Shown here: one piece after another, positions 12,433 to 25,166 of the stretch | How the letters are laid out: every line of letters starts with the position of its first letter | Position numbering within the stretch: the stretch's first letter is position 1 | NCBI RefSeq assembly: GCF_009730915.1 | Contig: NC_052473.1 | Coordinates: 18,310,100 to 18,374,099 of the forward strand | Source: Dioscorea cayenensis subsp. rotundata | Lineage: Eukaryota; Streptophyta; Magnoliopsida; Dioscoreales; Dioscoreaceae | Length of the DNA: 64,000 nucleotides | Direction: 5' to 3' | Position numbers and translations under genes: made by a program | The notes under the pieces: model-generated | What the model was told of the DNA's origin: nothing | Seen by the model: only the letters and a program-made list of their open reading frames with translations | The model's database searches: none

Positions 12433-15400
12433 ATGGACGGAAACCACCCCGGCGGCGACCCCGTCGCAATCTCCTCCGCCGATGCTGGAGAAAAGAGGAA
12501 GAGAAGACGAGAGAGGTCTTGTTCTTCGTCTACTTCGTTTGATCGAGGTTCGTTCCCGTTGATGCTCGCCGCTATCGCCAAGCTCCATAACCGTCGGTCT
12601 CGTTCCATCATCAAGCGTCTTCTACGATCCCACCTCGCGCTCATATCAAAGCCTCTCTCCCTCCGCCGTCTCGTCCCCAATGGATTGCTCGCCCTCCTCC
12701 CCAGCCTTCTTGTTTCCGGGTGAGATCTCTGTTCATCTCTTGTTTTCAGTTCTCGCCCTTATTGGATTGAAAAAAAAGTCATCTTGTTGCTTTTTCTTAA
12801 AAAAATTTATCTATATATATATAATTGTCCATTTTTATCTTGTTGAAGTTGAAAAGGTTACAATTTGCGAAAACTTTCTCGTTGTCTTTCTCATTCTTGA
12901 GATGAATGTGATTTTTGATGTGTTTCAACATCTATAGAGGAAAAGGCTTTGCCTTTTCTTCCTTATTTGGTATTGCTTACGAAATTTCATTTGTTCTCAT
13001 TGCATAGTTATCTCATTGTTATTCACTTGAAGTTGGAAAGGTTCCTTCTCGCTAGAATTTTTCTTTCTTATTGAATTTCTCATATTTGAAGAGAATAGTT
13101 TTGATGTGTTTGAGCTCCTACGCTTTTAACTAAAGGGTAGTGTGTCCTCTCTTGCTTTGGCTTATCAGCTTTCCATCAGTGGTAGTGCTCAGCGCAGAGG
13201 TGGTCAGTGCCATTGCTTTGCATTCCCTTGAAGCAAATGAAATAATTGCTTCAAATGAAGAGGTTGTTAAGTGTCTGGTGCAGGGGGCATTGGGGAGCCA
13301 TATAAAGCGAGCAGTCATGGCGGCATGCAATGCTGTTATGGATCTCTCGACCTCTCCATTGGGGAGGAGTCAGCTAAGGAAGTCAAATGCCATTGGGAGG
13401 CTGTTGTAAGTGTCTCTGCTGCTACTTGGTCCTTGAAAATTTATTATCGTTTCACCTATCAATCAGTTTAATATCAAAGTTCTGAACAGAATAACTATGT
13501 AATTTAACATAATTTATTGCTTCTCCATACCTTTTTCTTTGGTTTCTTTGTGAATTGCATGCTGCAATTTGAAAGTTTGTCTTATCCCTGAATAACCAAA
13601 AAAGATGTTGCGATGGGGAAAAATTGGCGAGACTCGAATTTCTATGGCCCAATTTGGGTAAAATAAAAAGGAAACGAACTTATGTTCTTAAATTTGAATA
13701 ATTAAATTACCCGATGCATATCTATATATATATATATATATATCTATGTATCTATATAAAATGATATACATATCATCAACTATGGCCGTTTGTGATGTAA
13801 ATTAAGTAAATACTAAACTCTCCTCGACCACATGCCCAAATAAAATAAAGCGGTAATAAATAAGTTCTTGCAATTCAGAAGGATCAACCCCCAAGTGACT
13901 TATGGCAATGCCATTGCTTTAAATTCTTCTCAGTTACTCTTATTTATTCCTGAAACTGTTTAATTTTGATGTGAATTCTTGTAGGTTTCTATTTTGTCAA
14001 GTGTGTTCTGCTCCAGTAAATGCTGTTTCACATGATCATACAGAAGAAATAAGCATTAACAATTTTGATTGGCGGTTTTCAAGTAACGATCTCTCTCCTT
14101 TAGTACTTGATGCTGTGTTGATACTCATCAATAGTTTGGACAAAGATTGTTCGGGCAGAATCCCTGGGCTAGTGGTAGAAAAAATTTTGCAGTTATTGAT
14201 ATGCCTCTGGGGCAAAGTACATGCCTCAGCAATTTCAAGAGGCAATGCTTTGGGGCCATTTTTTTTGCACAGAACCAAAGCTGACCTTGCTACTGCTATT
14301 TTTAGGCTTGCCATGAACAAGAACATTGCACTTCACAGCCCTGATGATGTCAAAATAAGTTTATTTGGAAGCACAGAGTCCGCTTTTGAAAAGTTCATCC
14401 TTGATTATTGGGAGGTTTCACCCCTCCTCTTCAGAAGGGTCTCTGAGAATGTGAATGATAATATTATTTTTGGCTCCTTAGGCTGTCCATTTGATCGTAA
14501 GACAATTGACACCTTCCTTCCTTCAATTTTACAAGGGTTAATTTCCTGCCCTCCTATTGCTTCAGATGAGTTGGACATTTATTGTTTCTTAAATGAGGTG
14601 AAAGGTATGCTAGGTTCTCCAATTATATATGGCCAGGATATTCGTGTCCTGAGGTCTCAAAAGGTGACTGATGGGCCCATGATGGAAGGAATAAAAGAGG
14701 AGGTGCATTTTTTTAAAGACATTGTTGATTCAGAAATTATAGATGGATCCTTTGCTCAAAAGTGCATTGAAGCATTTCAGAATGGTTACACAATTGCTGT
14801 ACGAGGAATGGAGTTCCGTGATGATAAAGTTGCTGCCATTGCAGATGGGCTAGCAAGTTTATTTGGCCAACCATCAGCCGGGGCCAATATATACTTGACA
14901 CCATCTAATTCTCAAGGCTTGGCTCAGCATTATGATGATCACTGTGTATTTGTTTGCCAACTTTATGGGCGCAAAAGCTGGAGAATTTCACCTCGTCCAA
15001 TGGATCTCTTTCCCAGATTGTATGAACCTCTTCAGAGGCTGCCTAATTCAGAGGGTGATTTATCTGGGGTTATGCAGGTTTTACTTGAAGAAGGAGATAT
15101 GTTATATATTCCTAGAGGTTATCCTCATGAGGCTCAGACAAATGTCGATCAGGGTGAATCAACATTCAAGGAGTTTTCATTACATTTGACTCTTGGGATC
15201 GAGGTTGAACCTCCCTTTGAGTAAGTATTTTTGAGTTTATGCATTAAATCTATATAGGAGCACATTAATCGCTTTAGAATAAGCCATTAAAACTGTGAGG
15301 AGTTAGCAAAGCTTTTCCGATAAATTTTCACCTTATGTCTTTGATACTATATATGACTCTACAATTCTATGTTTTTGCTTGGGGAGTTAAACTTGTTGCA

Positions 15401-16217
15401 TTGATTTATTTTTATAGGTAAATCATCTCTTGTATGATATGCCTGTTCCAGCATGTTGGTTTTCCAACGTTGCATTCTCTTTCTATAAAGATGCCAATTG
15501 GTGTATTTGACATGAAAGTAATTTATATTACCCTTGCATCCTAAGTTCTCAATGAAGTGCTTTCTGGCTTAGCTGATGCTTCTAAATTGTTTGGTCACAG
15601 GTGGGAAGGCTTTACTCATATTGCTCTCCGTTGTTGGAATGAAAAGCGTAAAAAAGCATTGGATCATGACTCTGATTCTAACTATGAAAGGCGGAGGCTT
15701 ACACTTGTAATTTTGCTGCATGTTTCAATTAGGCAAATTGCTAATATCAACCCCATCTTCAGGAAGGCCTGTCTGATGGCCGCATTTTCTCTAGCATCCA
15801 ATACTGAAGACACAAATTCCCTTTTGATTAAGCAGAAAGCTACTTTCTGTTACATATTAGATAAAATAAATGCCAGCTCCAACTTCATGGAAGCATTCAA
15901 GATCATGGAGACTGCGGTCCAGGAAAGAGATATTGACTCTCTGCAATGGATGAGGTGGCTCCAGCATCTGCCTCAGGAAGACAATGAATATGAAAAATTA
16001 AACTTCAGTAATTCGTTTAGGTGTTTTTGAGGACACGATTGCATCGTATAGTGAGCATAGCAAGGAAGCAATGCTTGAATTTGATTGTATGAAATTCAAC
16101 TTCTGTAAAGATATTGTGTTTGAAGATGCCTGCGAGATGTACATTTTGCTGCTTGAGGACTACAGAAGGACCAGGAGACAATATATGCGGGGAATGCTGT
16201 CACTTCATTCTAAATAG
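12433..16217 (+). CDS. NO66/MINA-type JmjC ribosomal oxygenase, frameshifted near the end
   Basis: Exons are 12433-12719, 13169-13405, 13985-15220 and 15601-16217. The N-terminal ~170 aa are basic then helical, perhaps ARM-like. The large third exon holds the cupin/JmjC fold. The HxD iron motif is at H490 and D492 (SQGLAQHYDDHCVFVC), the distal His is H556 (PRGYPHEAQ), and GRKSWRI lies between them. The NO66/MINA family hydroxylates ribosomal-protein histidines and has been reported to demethylate histones; it acts in the nucleolus or nucleus. The fourth exon is open to about 16018, hits TGA at 16028-16030, and continues one base out of register as GVFEDTIASYSEHSKEAML to TAG at 16215-16217. 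Allowing one extra base gives 791 aa. The stop overlaps a strong GTAAGT donor; splicing to an acceptor ending at 16799 would also produce a stop (TA plus A), implying a possible 3'-UTR intron. Confidence 0.8.
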
Positions 16218-17864
16218 TAAGTCTCTATGGCAGGATCTCTTGGTTTTTTTGCTCTTCAGTTTGTTTTTTTCCGTTGCTTTGTTCACTTTAGATCTTATGG
16301 ATTAAACATGAACAAAAAGAGAATGGTGGCCTAATTGGATGAGTCAATAATTGAGTGATGACATAGACGTGCAGTTCTCTCATGGATAAAACATGCTGGT
16401 GCAAATGCTGTGGTCACAGTTGTCGGTCACTTGATTGTTGGCGGTTGATGTTATTGGAAGAGAGATGCATTTAGTGGTTGCAGTCCACAATTCTAGTCAT
16501 GCACCCTGTCTCTGGGAAGGAAGGCTGGTTTTAAAACATGTCAGGCAAACTTTAGCTCTTGCACATTCAAGTTGTCGGTGCATTATGAGACCATGTGTAT
16601 AGCATTAAGTCTCAGAACATTACTGAGATTTGACAATGGCATAGTTTTGCCTTTTCGAGACATTGTGTTGGGTCCTAGTGGGGCCAGCTGACTGGATTTG
16701 AATAACCATGGAGAGCTCAAGGGTAAGTGAACATGAGTGCTGTTTTTGTTGTCCAATATATATTGATTGTTTCCTCATACTAATTCTATTTTTGTGCAGA
16801 AACGTTTAGTTGGGGCTAATTGCATTCTTGGTTCTACTGAAAGGATGAGATTTGTGGGTAGGGACAATGCATTTGGGTTTGTTGGGTTGTTCAGAGGCAT
16901 CGAATGTAGAGGCCACCAAACTCTTTTATTATGTCTACAAATGAAGGTTGGGGTACGATTCTTTTGTTGAAGTTTTCAAACTTCAGTTATGTGAGAAACT
17001 GTTGTTGATCTATTTTCCGAACTTGCTGGTTCCCTTTTACGATGTATGTGGAATACATAGTTGTTCCTTGTTGTTATTTGAATACAGTTAACTATGGGCA
17101 TTCATGCTATCTTTAAATTACACAGATTCATCCATATTCTTGATGCATTCAAGTTGCATGATAAGTCATTACAGTAGTTTCTCTTTTGGAGTTTTATTCT
17201 GGTTTGTAATTTTAATAGAAGATTAGATCCAATTCGGTTCTTTTATCTGACTGTTGATATTTATAATTGTGTGGTTATGATTCATTGGCGAGTAATACTT
17301 ATTTTCAATTTTTTGAAGTTTGAACATCCCAAAGTACATTTGTACTTGTATTGTTGGGAAGGATGATTGGAAAACTAATAGTTGTAGTTTCATGCTTCTT
17401 GTGAGTATAGCTAGAAGAATCCTGATACATAGTTTAATAGCTTGTGTCAAGGTTATTCTTTGAAAGATTCTTGAAGGCGGCTGATGATTAGACATCAATT
17501 TTCTTGAGTTTGGCATGCGTTAGGAATTAGAAATCAATTTTGTCATCAATACTTTTGCATGCGAGTTATTTGGTTGCTGGCACAAATTTGATTTAAAAAA
17601 ACCTGCTTGTTAGTTCATGTTCTGATGTCGAGTGAAAAGATAACGTCAAGGATATTATTAAATAGAGTACCATAATTAACAAACAACAGGAATGTTTGTG
17701 ATGTTGTATCTATATGAAATAACCCTTAACAACTGCAGCATGTTGATATTCAATAAGTTACAGGATGGGAATTTAATAAGCACGATATCGGCAAACTTTG
17801 ACATTACTATTTCAGAATAACACGACATAGTAGATATATTAAGTGTAAACTACAATTACAATCT
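16218..17864. other. 3' UTR of the JmjC gene and intergenic sequence
   Basis: The first part (to about 17200) has mixed composition typical of a long 3' UTR with a possible 3'-UTR intron (16217-16799). No separate gene is supported between there and 17864. Confidence 0.4.
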
Positions 17865-18204
17865 TCATGGCTTCGGATGCTTGGTCCGCGGAGAAGGATG
17901 AGTTTCCACTCCATGATAATCTATAAAGTAGACAAGCCCTTCATCACCTCCAATGCGCTGAGTGGTTGATCCATTTGTTTTATCAAGTATCTATAATAAT
18001 AAGTGTTTGTTAGAATTCCTTTTCTTTTTCTTAATAAAACTAACAGTGGCTTTAACTAACCTCAGTTTTCTCTTTGGCAACAACAGGTTCAAATGGTTGA
18101 AAGCTCGCGAGCTGTCTTCGTAGAAGACGGGCTTCGGCTGTTGGTGATGGAGAGATGTGGATTGCCAGAATGAGAAAGCAACAAGCCAAACAAACTGATT
18201 TCAT
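17865..18204 (-). CDS. Secreted peptide precursor with a DY-type C-terminal motif
   Basis: Two exons, 18061-18204 and 17990-17865, join in phase 0 to 89 aa. Residues 1-25 form a signal peptide (MKSVCLACCFLILA then a hydrophobic stretch, cleavage likely near PTAEA). A basic RLLRRQL follows, then a variable acidic middle. The last residues read YFIDYHGVETHPSPRTKHPK plus Pro. This plan (signal, variable pro-region, conserved Pro/His-rich end with Asp-Tyr) is that of tyrosine-sulfated plant peptide hormones; the DY with a downstream PSP..KHP is reminiscent of PSY-type peptides but with different spacing. I do not recognise the exact family. The start ATG is the first in frame and the intron has clean GT-AG ends. 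Confidence 0.65.
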
Positions 18205-18695
18205 GGTGATGAATTGAAGATAAGAGTTTTAGTTATGATAGGATGAGTGAAAGGCACATATAAATAGACGATATGTGAACGATGAATTATTGAAGTGATG
18301 AAGGACAATGCACATGGATGCAGGCATGCTCTGGAGCATAGATTAAAGAGTTCTTTGCCTGGAAATTGAAGGTCTGGGGACAAAACAGGGCCCTTAATAG
18401 AGGATGGCATCATGGGCATGCAATTGTCTTTTTATTGATGGAAGAGCAGTGGGGTGACATGAAGTCTTTGCTTAATTGCTTCATTGGCAGTGAGGGCCAA
18501 ACTTATGTGTTTTAATGTGTGTTAAATGGGATAAGACCAATGTCTTTCTTTGTCCAAAATTTGTGAAGGTTGTAGGGTATGAAGCATTTAATCATTTGAT
18601 TTAGTTTGATTGGGAGTTTATTTTTTCGGTTTTTAATGTTTTCTTGTTTTTTTTTTTCTCCTTATGCAAGAGATGGGTTTTTATTTATATATAAT

Positions 18696-18942
18696 AGGTT
18701 AAATACTTTATTTAGTCCCTCTAATACTGTATTTTTGGTCCCTTTAATATGATTTGTCTCTAGGATGTTCTTATATTTTAATATTTAAAAAACATAAGTC
18801 CTCATAAGGATTTGGTAGGGACAAATTATATTAGAGAGAAAGACTTATATTTTTCAAATATTAAAATAGAGAGGGACAATCATATTAGAGGGATCAAAGA
18901 GACTAACTAACTATATTAGAAGGACTAAATAGAGTACTTAAT
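18696..18942. mobile_element. Fold-back MITE
   Basis: The left end AGGTTAAATACTTTATTTAG is mirrored by the right end, whose reverse complement is TTAAGTACTCTATTTAGTCC. Internal segments also pair (GTCCCT...AATATGATTTGTCTC against GAGGGACAATCATATT). This gives an imperfect hairpin of about 247 bp with no coding capacity, flanked by TATA-rich sequence. Superfamily is not assignable. Confidence 0.65.
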
Positions 18943-20546
18943 ATATATAATAACAAGAAGACGTGAATTCCAATTATTTGAGGTTGGTTGCATGAATTAT
19001 TCTCTTTCACTCTATCAAAGACCAAAATATTTGATAAATGAAGGTCAGGTATATCACTTTTTAAAGTTTCTATTAAATATTTTTAAAGGTTATCTTTTTT
19101 TTTCTGTAATTTTTCACTTGAAGGGTTTTTACATTTCTTATGAGTCTATCGAGATATGTTCATACGATCTTAATTAAGCTTGACATTTATCTCAATACGC
19201 TCATCTTAAGCACATTCATCTGTTGAGTATATTATTTCTTAATTGGCAAATATACGTAAATTATAGTTGGTTAAATAAATATTTTATAAAATTTATCTTT
19301 TAATCTGAGAAATATTCTATAATCACATAAAATTATATGTATAATGATTTTTATTATAATTAACCATAATTATTTTTTTAATAATAAAATTATAAATATT
19401 ATAATATTTTTTTTATAAAATTTTTATAGTTAATTTTTATAGTTAATTTTTATAAAATTTTTATAGTGAATTAATAGTTTAAATAATTATCTTTACAATA
19501 ATGGGGTGGTTGTTTATTTTTCACTCTAGTGAAAAGTCAAGGTTCAACTCTTTTCCAAATAAAAGTAGCACGAGTCAAATTAATAAAATCGGATATGTCT
19601 TATCACGGGGATTTCACGGAGATTATTCAGATTTAACTTTAATCAAAATTAAAATTTTATTATAGTATGAAACATGGAATTTAGATCAGAGAAGGTGTGT
19701 TTGTTTTTGTTTTTTCATAAAATTAACCAGATAATTAATGAGTTCACATAGCACCAAGAGAGAGAGAGATAGAGAGATTAGATGATTTGGAAGATTAAGA
19801 AAAAGACATGCAGTGATGAGTCATGGAATAATAGTGGGCAAAAATAGTCAAACATTTTGAAATCTCTGCATGAAAACAAAAAATGGAAGAGTTTCAGCAA
19901 TCACAGTGTCAAGAAACACTTTGACTTATGACCATTTGGTAGGTTTTGAAGCTAGTTTTGGTCAACCTTCAAAGTCTTCTATCTTGCCTCATCATTCCCA
20001 ATTCCCATTATCTTTTTTAATTCACACTAATTACCAAGTCAAGCTCACTAGCAAAATCAACAAAGTCCAAACACAACCCACAAGAACAAGTCCAACATTC
20101 TAAACCATAAGTTAAGTTGTTAAATTAAGACTGTGTACAAGTTTACTTTATTTTAATTTATTAAAAGAAACTTTTGGTTTTCTTAATTAGTAACTCCTCA
20201 TTAATTACTACAATGATATCTCTCTACATAAAGAAAATGGAGTATCAACTTTGAATGTGAATGTTATTACTATGTCATTAATATTAATTGGTATTTGAGA
20301 AGATACCAAGTGATAAGGTCACAAAGAAACTGCCAAGAAAATTTATATGCTGAATTAAATGCATGATAGACTTTGTTTCCTTGGTCCATGCAAACCTTAT
20401 TTAGTGGAGATCTCCCTTTTCTCCAACCTCCTTCATCATCTACATATATATATATATATATATATAGGTGTGTGCAAAGACATTTATAAAACATCATCGA
20501 TCTCACCTTATAATTCATAAGTAAATATAGGCAAATATATAGAGAA
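18943..20546. other. Intergenic, AT-rich; promoter of the HD-Zip gene
   Basis: No supported gene. It contains a short GA tract (about 19759-19776) and a (TA)n tract at 20443-20466, about 80 bp upstream of the HD-Zip ATG, which may contribute to its core promoter. Confidence 0.5.
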
Positions 20547-21305
20547 ATGGGAGAAGAAGCATGCAATGTAGAGCTTGGTCTTGCAATTGGTGGCAATGAT
20601 TACTTGAGGCCTAAACAAGTCCTTAAAGAAGTTATTCAAGAAGATATCAACACAATCAAGTCATGGAGATGGAAACCAAAGATCGAAAAATACGAAGATA
20701 GTGATCATGGCAATGAGAAGCATGGCATGAGGAAGAAGCTCAAGCTCTCCCATGATCAACTTGCTTCCTTAGAATCTTGCTTTAGAGCTCACAACATCCT
20801 CAATCCTGTATATATATATATATCTCCATAAACATCCATATATATTTTCTTATGCATATATATCATGGTGTAATGAAATTTCTATATATATATATATATA
20901 TAAACAGGCACAGAAGCAAGAGTTGGCTAAGGAGCTAAACTTGAAGCCTAGGCAAGTTGAAGTCTGGTTCCAAAACAGAAGAGCCAGGTATATATATATA
21001 TATGTATGTTTTTATAGATATATATATATATATATTATATGAAATAATGAATTAATATATGCATGGATATATGGATGAATGGTAGGACAAAGTTGAAGAA
21101 GGCTGAGATGGACAGTGAATTCTTGAAGAGAAGTTGTGAGAGTTTGAACAATGAGAACCAGAGGTTAAAGAGAGAGATTCAAGAACTTCGGTCAGTGAAA
21201 CATCGAACATCGCCGTTCTTTTTTCCGACGATGATCTCAGCTATGTGTCCCGGGTGTGAAAGGATGAAGAAGGAGTCTCCTTCTTCTTCTTCAATGGCGT
21301 GTTAA
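20547..21305 (+). CDS. Small HD-Zip class II transcription factor
   Basis: Exons 20547-20807, 20908-20987 and 21086-21305 give 186 aa. An N-terminal VELGLAIG is an EAR-like LxLxL repression motif. The homeodomain spans about residues 60-118 and includes helix 3, [12 protein letters not shown] leucine zipper follows without spacing, with leucines at 127, 134, 141 and 148. CPGCE at 168-172 is the CPxCE redox motif that defines class II. Class II members usually bind CAAT(G/C)ATTG dimer sites, repress transcription, and act in shade and auxin responses. Both introns interrupt the homeodomain region and contain long (TA)n tracts. At 186 aa it is shorter than HAT-type members, closer to the short-N-terminus ones. 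Nuclear location is inferred. Confidence 0.9.
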
Positions 21306-22910
21306 ATGGCCATTGGATTAGTCTTTGGTCTTTGTATATAATACCTCTGCTTACTTAGACTTTCTAGTTTAATTAGTTTCATACCATTTGGAAAAACAAA
21401 GTTCTCAAATGGAAAAAAAAATATAAAAAGATATATCTATATATATATACTCTTCTTCATTGAAATAGTACTAATTATCTCAACAATTTGGTTAATCATC
21501 ACTATGATTAATTAAGTAATGTTATTTGTACTAAATGGTTATGCAAAATTGTTTAGTATTTTGACAATTGTGATCATTGTTCCAATTTACTCCATAAAGA
21601 TAAAATAATAATTTCATTTGTGCAAATAGAATATTAATTTTTTTTTTCTTTGGGAAACTGTCATAAGGGATGATTATAACATTTATTTTGAAAGGTCATA
21701 ATGAAATAATTATTGGTGGTAGTTAGGAAGAAAATTTCTTTTCAGCATAAAAGTCTTGGTCTTGATAGGAAGAATTTCCTTTTCATAATTAATTTGTAAA
21801 GAATATTTTGGGAATCCCAATTTTGATTAATTTTAATAGAATTAAATGAATGTTTTGACCATAATTAACAATTTTTTTAGTAATTACTTCACTAATAAAT
21901 CCATCTTCACTCCTTTTCATCCATATATGGAGTATATATTTGTTTCTCATCTTCTTAATTTTTAAGGCCACGACATGAACATATTTCTATGTGTTTTAAT
22001 GGCTTGATTAATGAAATCATGATTTATTTATTTTATAGATACTAAATATAATAAAATGGTAAGTGATGCACATGGTTTGAATGGACTTGGCAAATGAATA
22101 GACATGTGTTTGAACTTTCAATCAAATACGAGAAAGGTCTTGGAATCAAATATCAAAGAAAATGTAAGTTTAATTTCCAAGGTTCTCATTTTAATTTGTT
22201 TTGGGGTTCCAACTCTTTGGGGATAAACTTGTCAATGTTGCATGGATTGAATTAATTAGATTGAAGGTCATCAAGTCCCCAAATTAATATTAATTCAACG
22301 TTTGACTAAGTTTAATACTTTTACCACTTAATATATACAAGAAGGAGCAAGAAAAATTCTTTTAGGAGGACTAAAAAATTTTATTGGGAAACAAGTAGAA
22401 TTAAAGGAGGTAAACAATATATTTTCACAATTTTTTTTCTAAAAATATATATACTATATATATACTAATTTACTATATATAAAAACAAAGAGGCCAAATA
22501 ATAAATTTTTGCCAAAAAAAAAAAACAATATTACCATATAACCTAACTTATAATGTCAAGAGTCGAACAATAAAATTTTGTAAATATTTTTTTTCTAAAA
22601 CTATCATTCTTATAGAGTATATATACTAATTTATAAAAAACAAAGTGGCTAAAGAATAAATTTTTGTAATAAAAAAATATGTAAACTAATTTAAAAAATA
22701 TGAAAGAACCAAACAATAAATTTTCATAAATATTTTTTAAAAATATAATTTTTAGATTATTTGGATGAATTTATAAACAAATTAATATTTTTGAAAAAAA
22801 AAAATTCTTAGATTATATATATATATATGGTCCCGTCCTCCCTAGCTCTTCCCTTTTATATTATTTTTATTAAAGATAATATAATTTTTATTGACAAAAG
22901 TTTACATTTC

Positions 22911-22947
<37 letters not shown>

Positions 22948-23508
22948 GATGGTATGTTTCATTTCTACAAGTTATCATTTTTTTTTTTTAAATTAAGGCT
23001 TAAATTTAGTCATTGGTTTCAAATCACATTCACATCAAAATTGGAATTGAGAATTAACTTTAACATCTTCCAATCAATGCAAATCTCCCACTTTTAGTAA
23101 AATCTCCAAAGTAACACATCTTTGTCAATTATTTTCAGTGTTGATGGAGTCAGCAAGAATGATTTTTATCTTTACAACAAATTCAAATTGATAAAACAAA
23201 TATGTTTTATAAAATAGTTTTTAAAGTCACAATCATTGCTTAGCTTGCAAATCAAATTATTTATTTATTTTTTTTAAAAAAAATCCTTTTAAACAGTAAT
23301 CACAAACAAGAAATTAAAGTCAAGTTGGTTCTTAGTTGTCCTTTATTTGTAGAAGTAATCATATTTGGTGCATTCTTATGAACCATATCACACCACAAAT
23401 TTGATGAAAATCCAATTTTTTTTATATTAAAATATCAGCTCTAATTCAAGAAACAGTGAATTCGATTACTTATTCAATTATTTCTGCAGAGTTCTCAGTG
23501 TTGCAGTA
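21306..23508. other. Intergenic, AT-rich with repeats
   Basis: No gene is supported. It holds the degenerate repeat block listed separately and a compound (AT)n(GT)n microsatellite at about 22910-22947. Confidence 0.5.
22370..22850 (-). repeat. Degenerate AT-rich repeat block, also found at 59-60.7 kb
   Basis: At least four loose copies of a unit containing CAAACAATAAATTTT or close variants, alternating with 'aaaaatatata' stretches. It is the reverse-complement orientation of the units at 59090-59230 and 60036-60610 (AAAATTTATTGTTTGG). Its right edge, CCTCCCTAGCTCTTCCC, resembles the reverse complement of the left edge of the 60-kb block (AGAGCTAGGGGAGAGC). Probably one dispersed transposon family. 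Confidence 0.5.
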
Positions 23509-25166
23509 ATGCATTCATCAAAGTCATCAGTTTTAATTTCATTATTTTTCCTTGGTGTTGCACTATGTTTTTTCATTGTTGTCATTCTACTTATTCTTCT
23601 CTTGAGGTTGATCAAGACTGAGACTTTGCTCAAGATTATGCATTATAAGGATAGCACACAAGGTAAACTTAATCTCTTTAGATTGATTGATTGATTGATT
23701 GATTTTTTTCTCATGTATTTGTTTGTGCATTGCAGTTGTAAATCATTTAAGTAGTAATCTCCATGCAATTAGCCATTTTGATTTCCAAACTCTAAAGAAA
23801 GCAACAAAAGATTTCAATCAAAAGAACAAGCTTGGAAGTGGAGGTTTTGGTCCTGTTTATCAGGTTTTTCTATTTTATCATAACATGTTTATCTGAATTT
23901 AAGTTTGTTATTGAATTCATTAAGAGTTTAATTAATTTTTAACAGGGAGTGTTGGATGATGGGAGAGTGATTGCTGTGAAACAATTATCTGTTGGAAAAT
24001 CAAAGCAAGGTGAATCTGAATTTCTTGCCGAAGTGAAGATGATCACAAACATTCAGCATAAAAATCTCGTTCGATTGATCGGTTGTTGCTCAGAAGGATC
24101 ACAGAGACTTCTTGTCTATGAATACATGGAAAACAAAAGCTTAGACACCTTAATTTATGGTTAGAAACTCACAACCATAACTAATTAGTATTATTTTCAC
24201 TTAATTAATTACTACTTATGATGTATGTGCATATACACATCCATTGTTTGGAACAGGAGGCAATGAAACAGTAACATTAAGTTGGAACACTAGGTTTCAG
24301 ATAATTCTCGGTGTTGCTCGAGGTTTACAGTATTTGCATGAGGATTCACATTCGAGAATTATTCATCGAGATATCAAAGCGAGCAATATTCTACTTGATG
24401 GTAAGTTTCAGCCGAAAATTGGTGATTTCGGTCTCGCAAAATTCTTCCCTGAAGATCAGGCTTATCTCAGCACAAAAGTTGCAGGAACACGGTAAGTTAT
24501 GAGTTTCAAATTAGTGATCCAGTGATTATTCTAATGTTAATTAATTGATAGATTAAATTGAATTAAATTCTCTCAGAGGTTATACTGCTCCTGAATATGC
24601 AATTAGAGGAGAATTATCAGAAAAAGCAGATATTTACAGTTATGGAGTTCTTGTTCTGGAGATCATAAGTTGCAGAAAAAACACAGACCATGAATTGTCA
24701 TCAGAACAACAGTATTTGCCAGAATATGTAAATCTGAATTTTTTTTATTTCTGAATTCCAATTTTGAATAAAAGATTAATTGATCATTTTCTTTTTATTT
24801 GTTGCTGAATTTCAGGCATGGAGACTTAACAAGCAATCAAAATTGATTGATTTAGTGGATGAGAAACTAAAAACAGAGGAGAATTTTACTGAAACTGAAG
24901 TTCTCAATGTGTGTTACATTGCATTGTTATGTCTCCAATCTGAACCAAATTTAAGGCCTGCAATGTCTGAAGTAGTTGGCATGTTGGTTAGCAAGAATAA
25001 ACCAACAAACATTCCCGAAACACCGGCTTTTCTAAATCATCGATCACCGACAAACAGTAATGCTGTTGTATCCAAAGATCTTTCTTCTTCAACTTCATTA
25101 TCCATTTCAGTATTGCAAGATGTTTCTGCAAATGCTCATAGTCAACCTGAAAACCATGAAACATAA
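23509..25166 (+). CDS. Receptor-like kinase lacking an ectodomain (CRK/CRPK1-like)
   Basis: Exons 23509-23662, 23736-23863, 23946-24159, 24257-24491, 24577-24727 and 24816-25166 give 410 aa in one frame. Residues about 8-35 are a strong membrane span ([20 protein letters not shown]). The kinase has a glycine loop GSGGFGPVY (85-93), ATP-binding K106, catalytic HRD with D204, DFG at 222-224 and a GYTAPEY activation-loop end. HRD makes it an RD kinase, so probably active. A Ser-rich tail follows. Intron positions and sequence fit the cysteine-rich RLK/cold-responsive kinase group. No signal peptide or extracellular domain is encoded; the frame is open upstream to an acceptor-like CTGCAG at 23484-23489, so an upstream exon is possible, but I saw none with ectodomain features in the preceding 2 kb. 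Confidence 0.85.
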
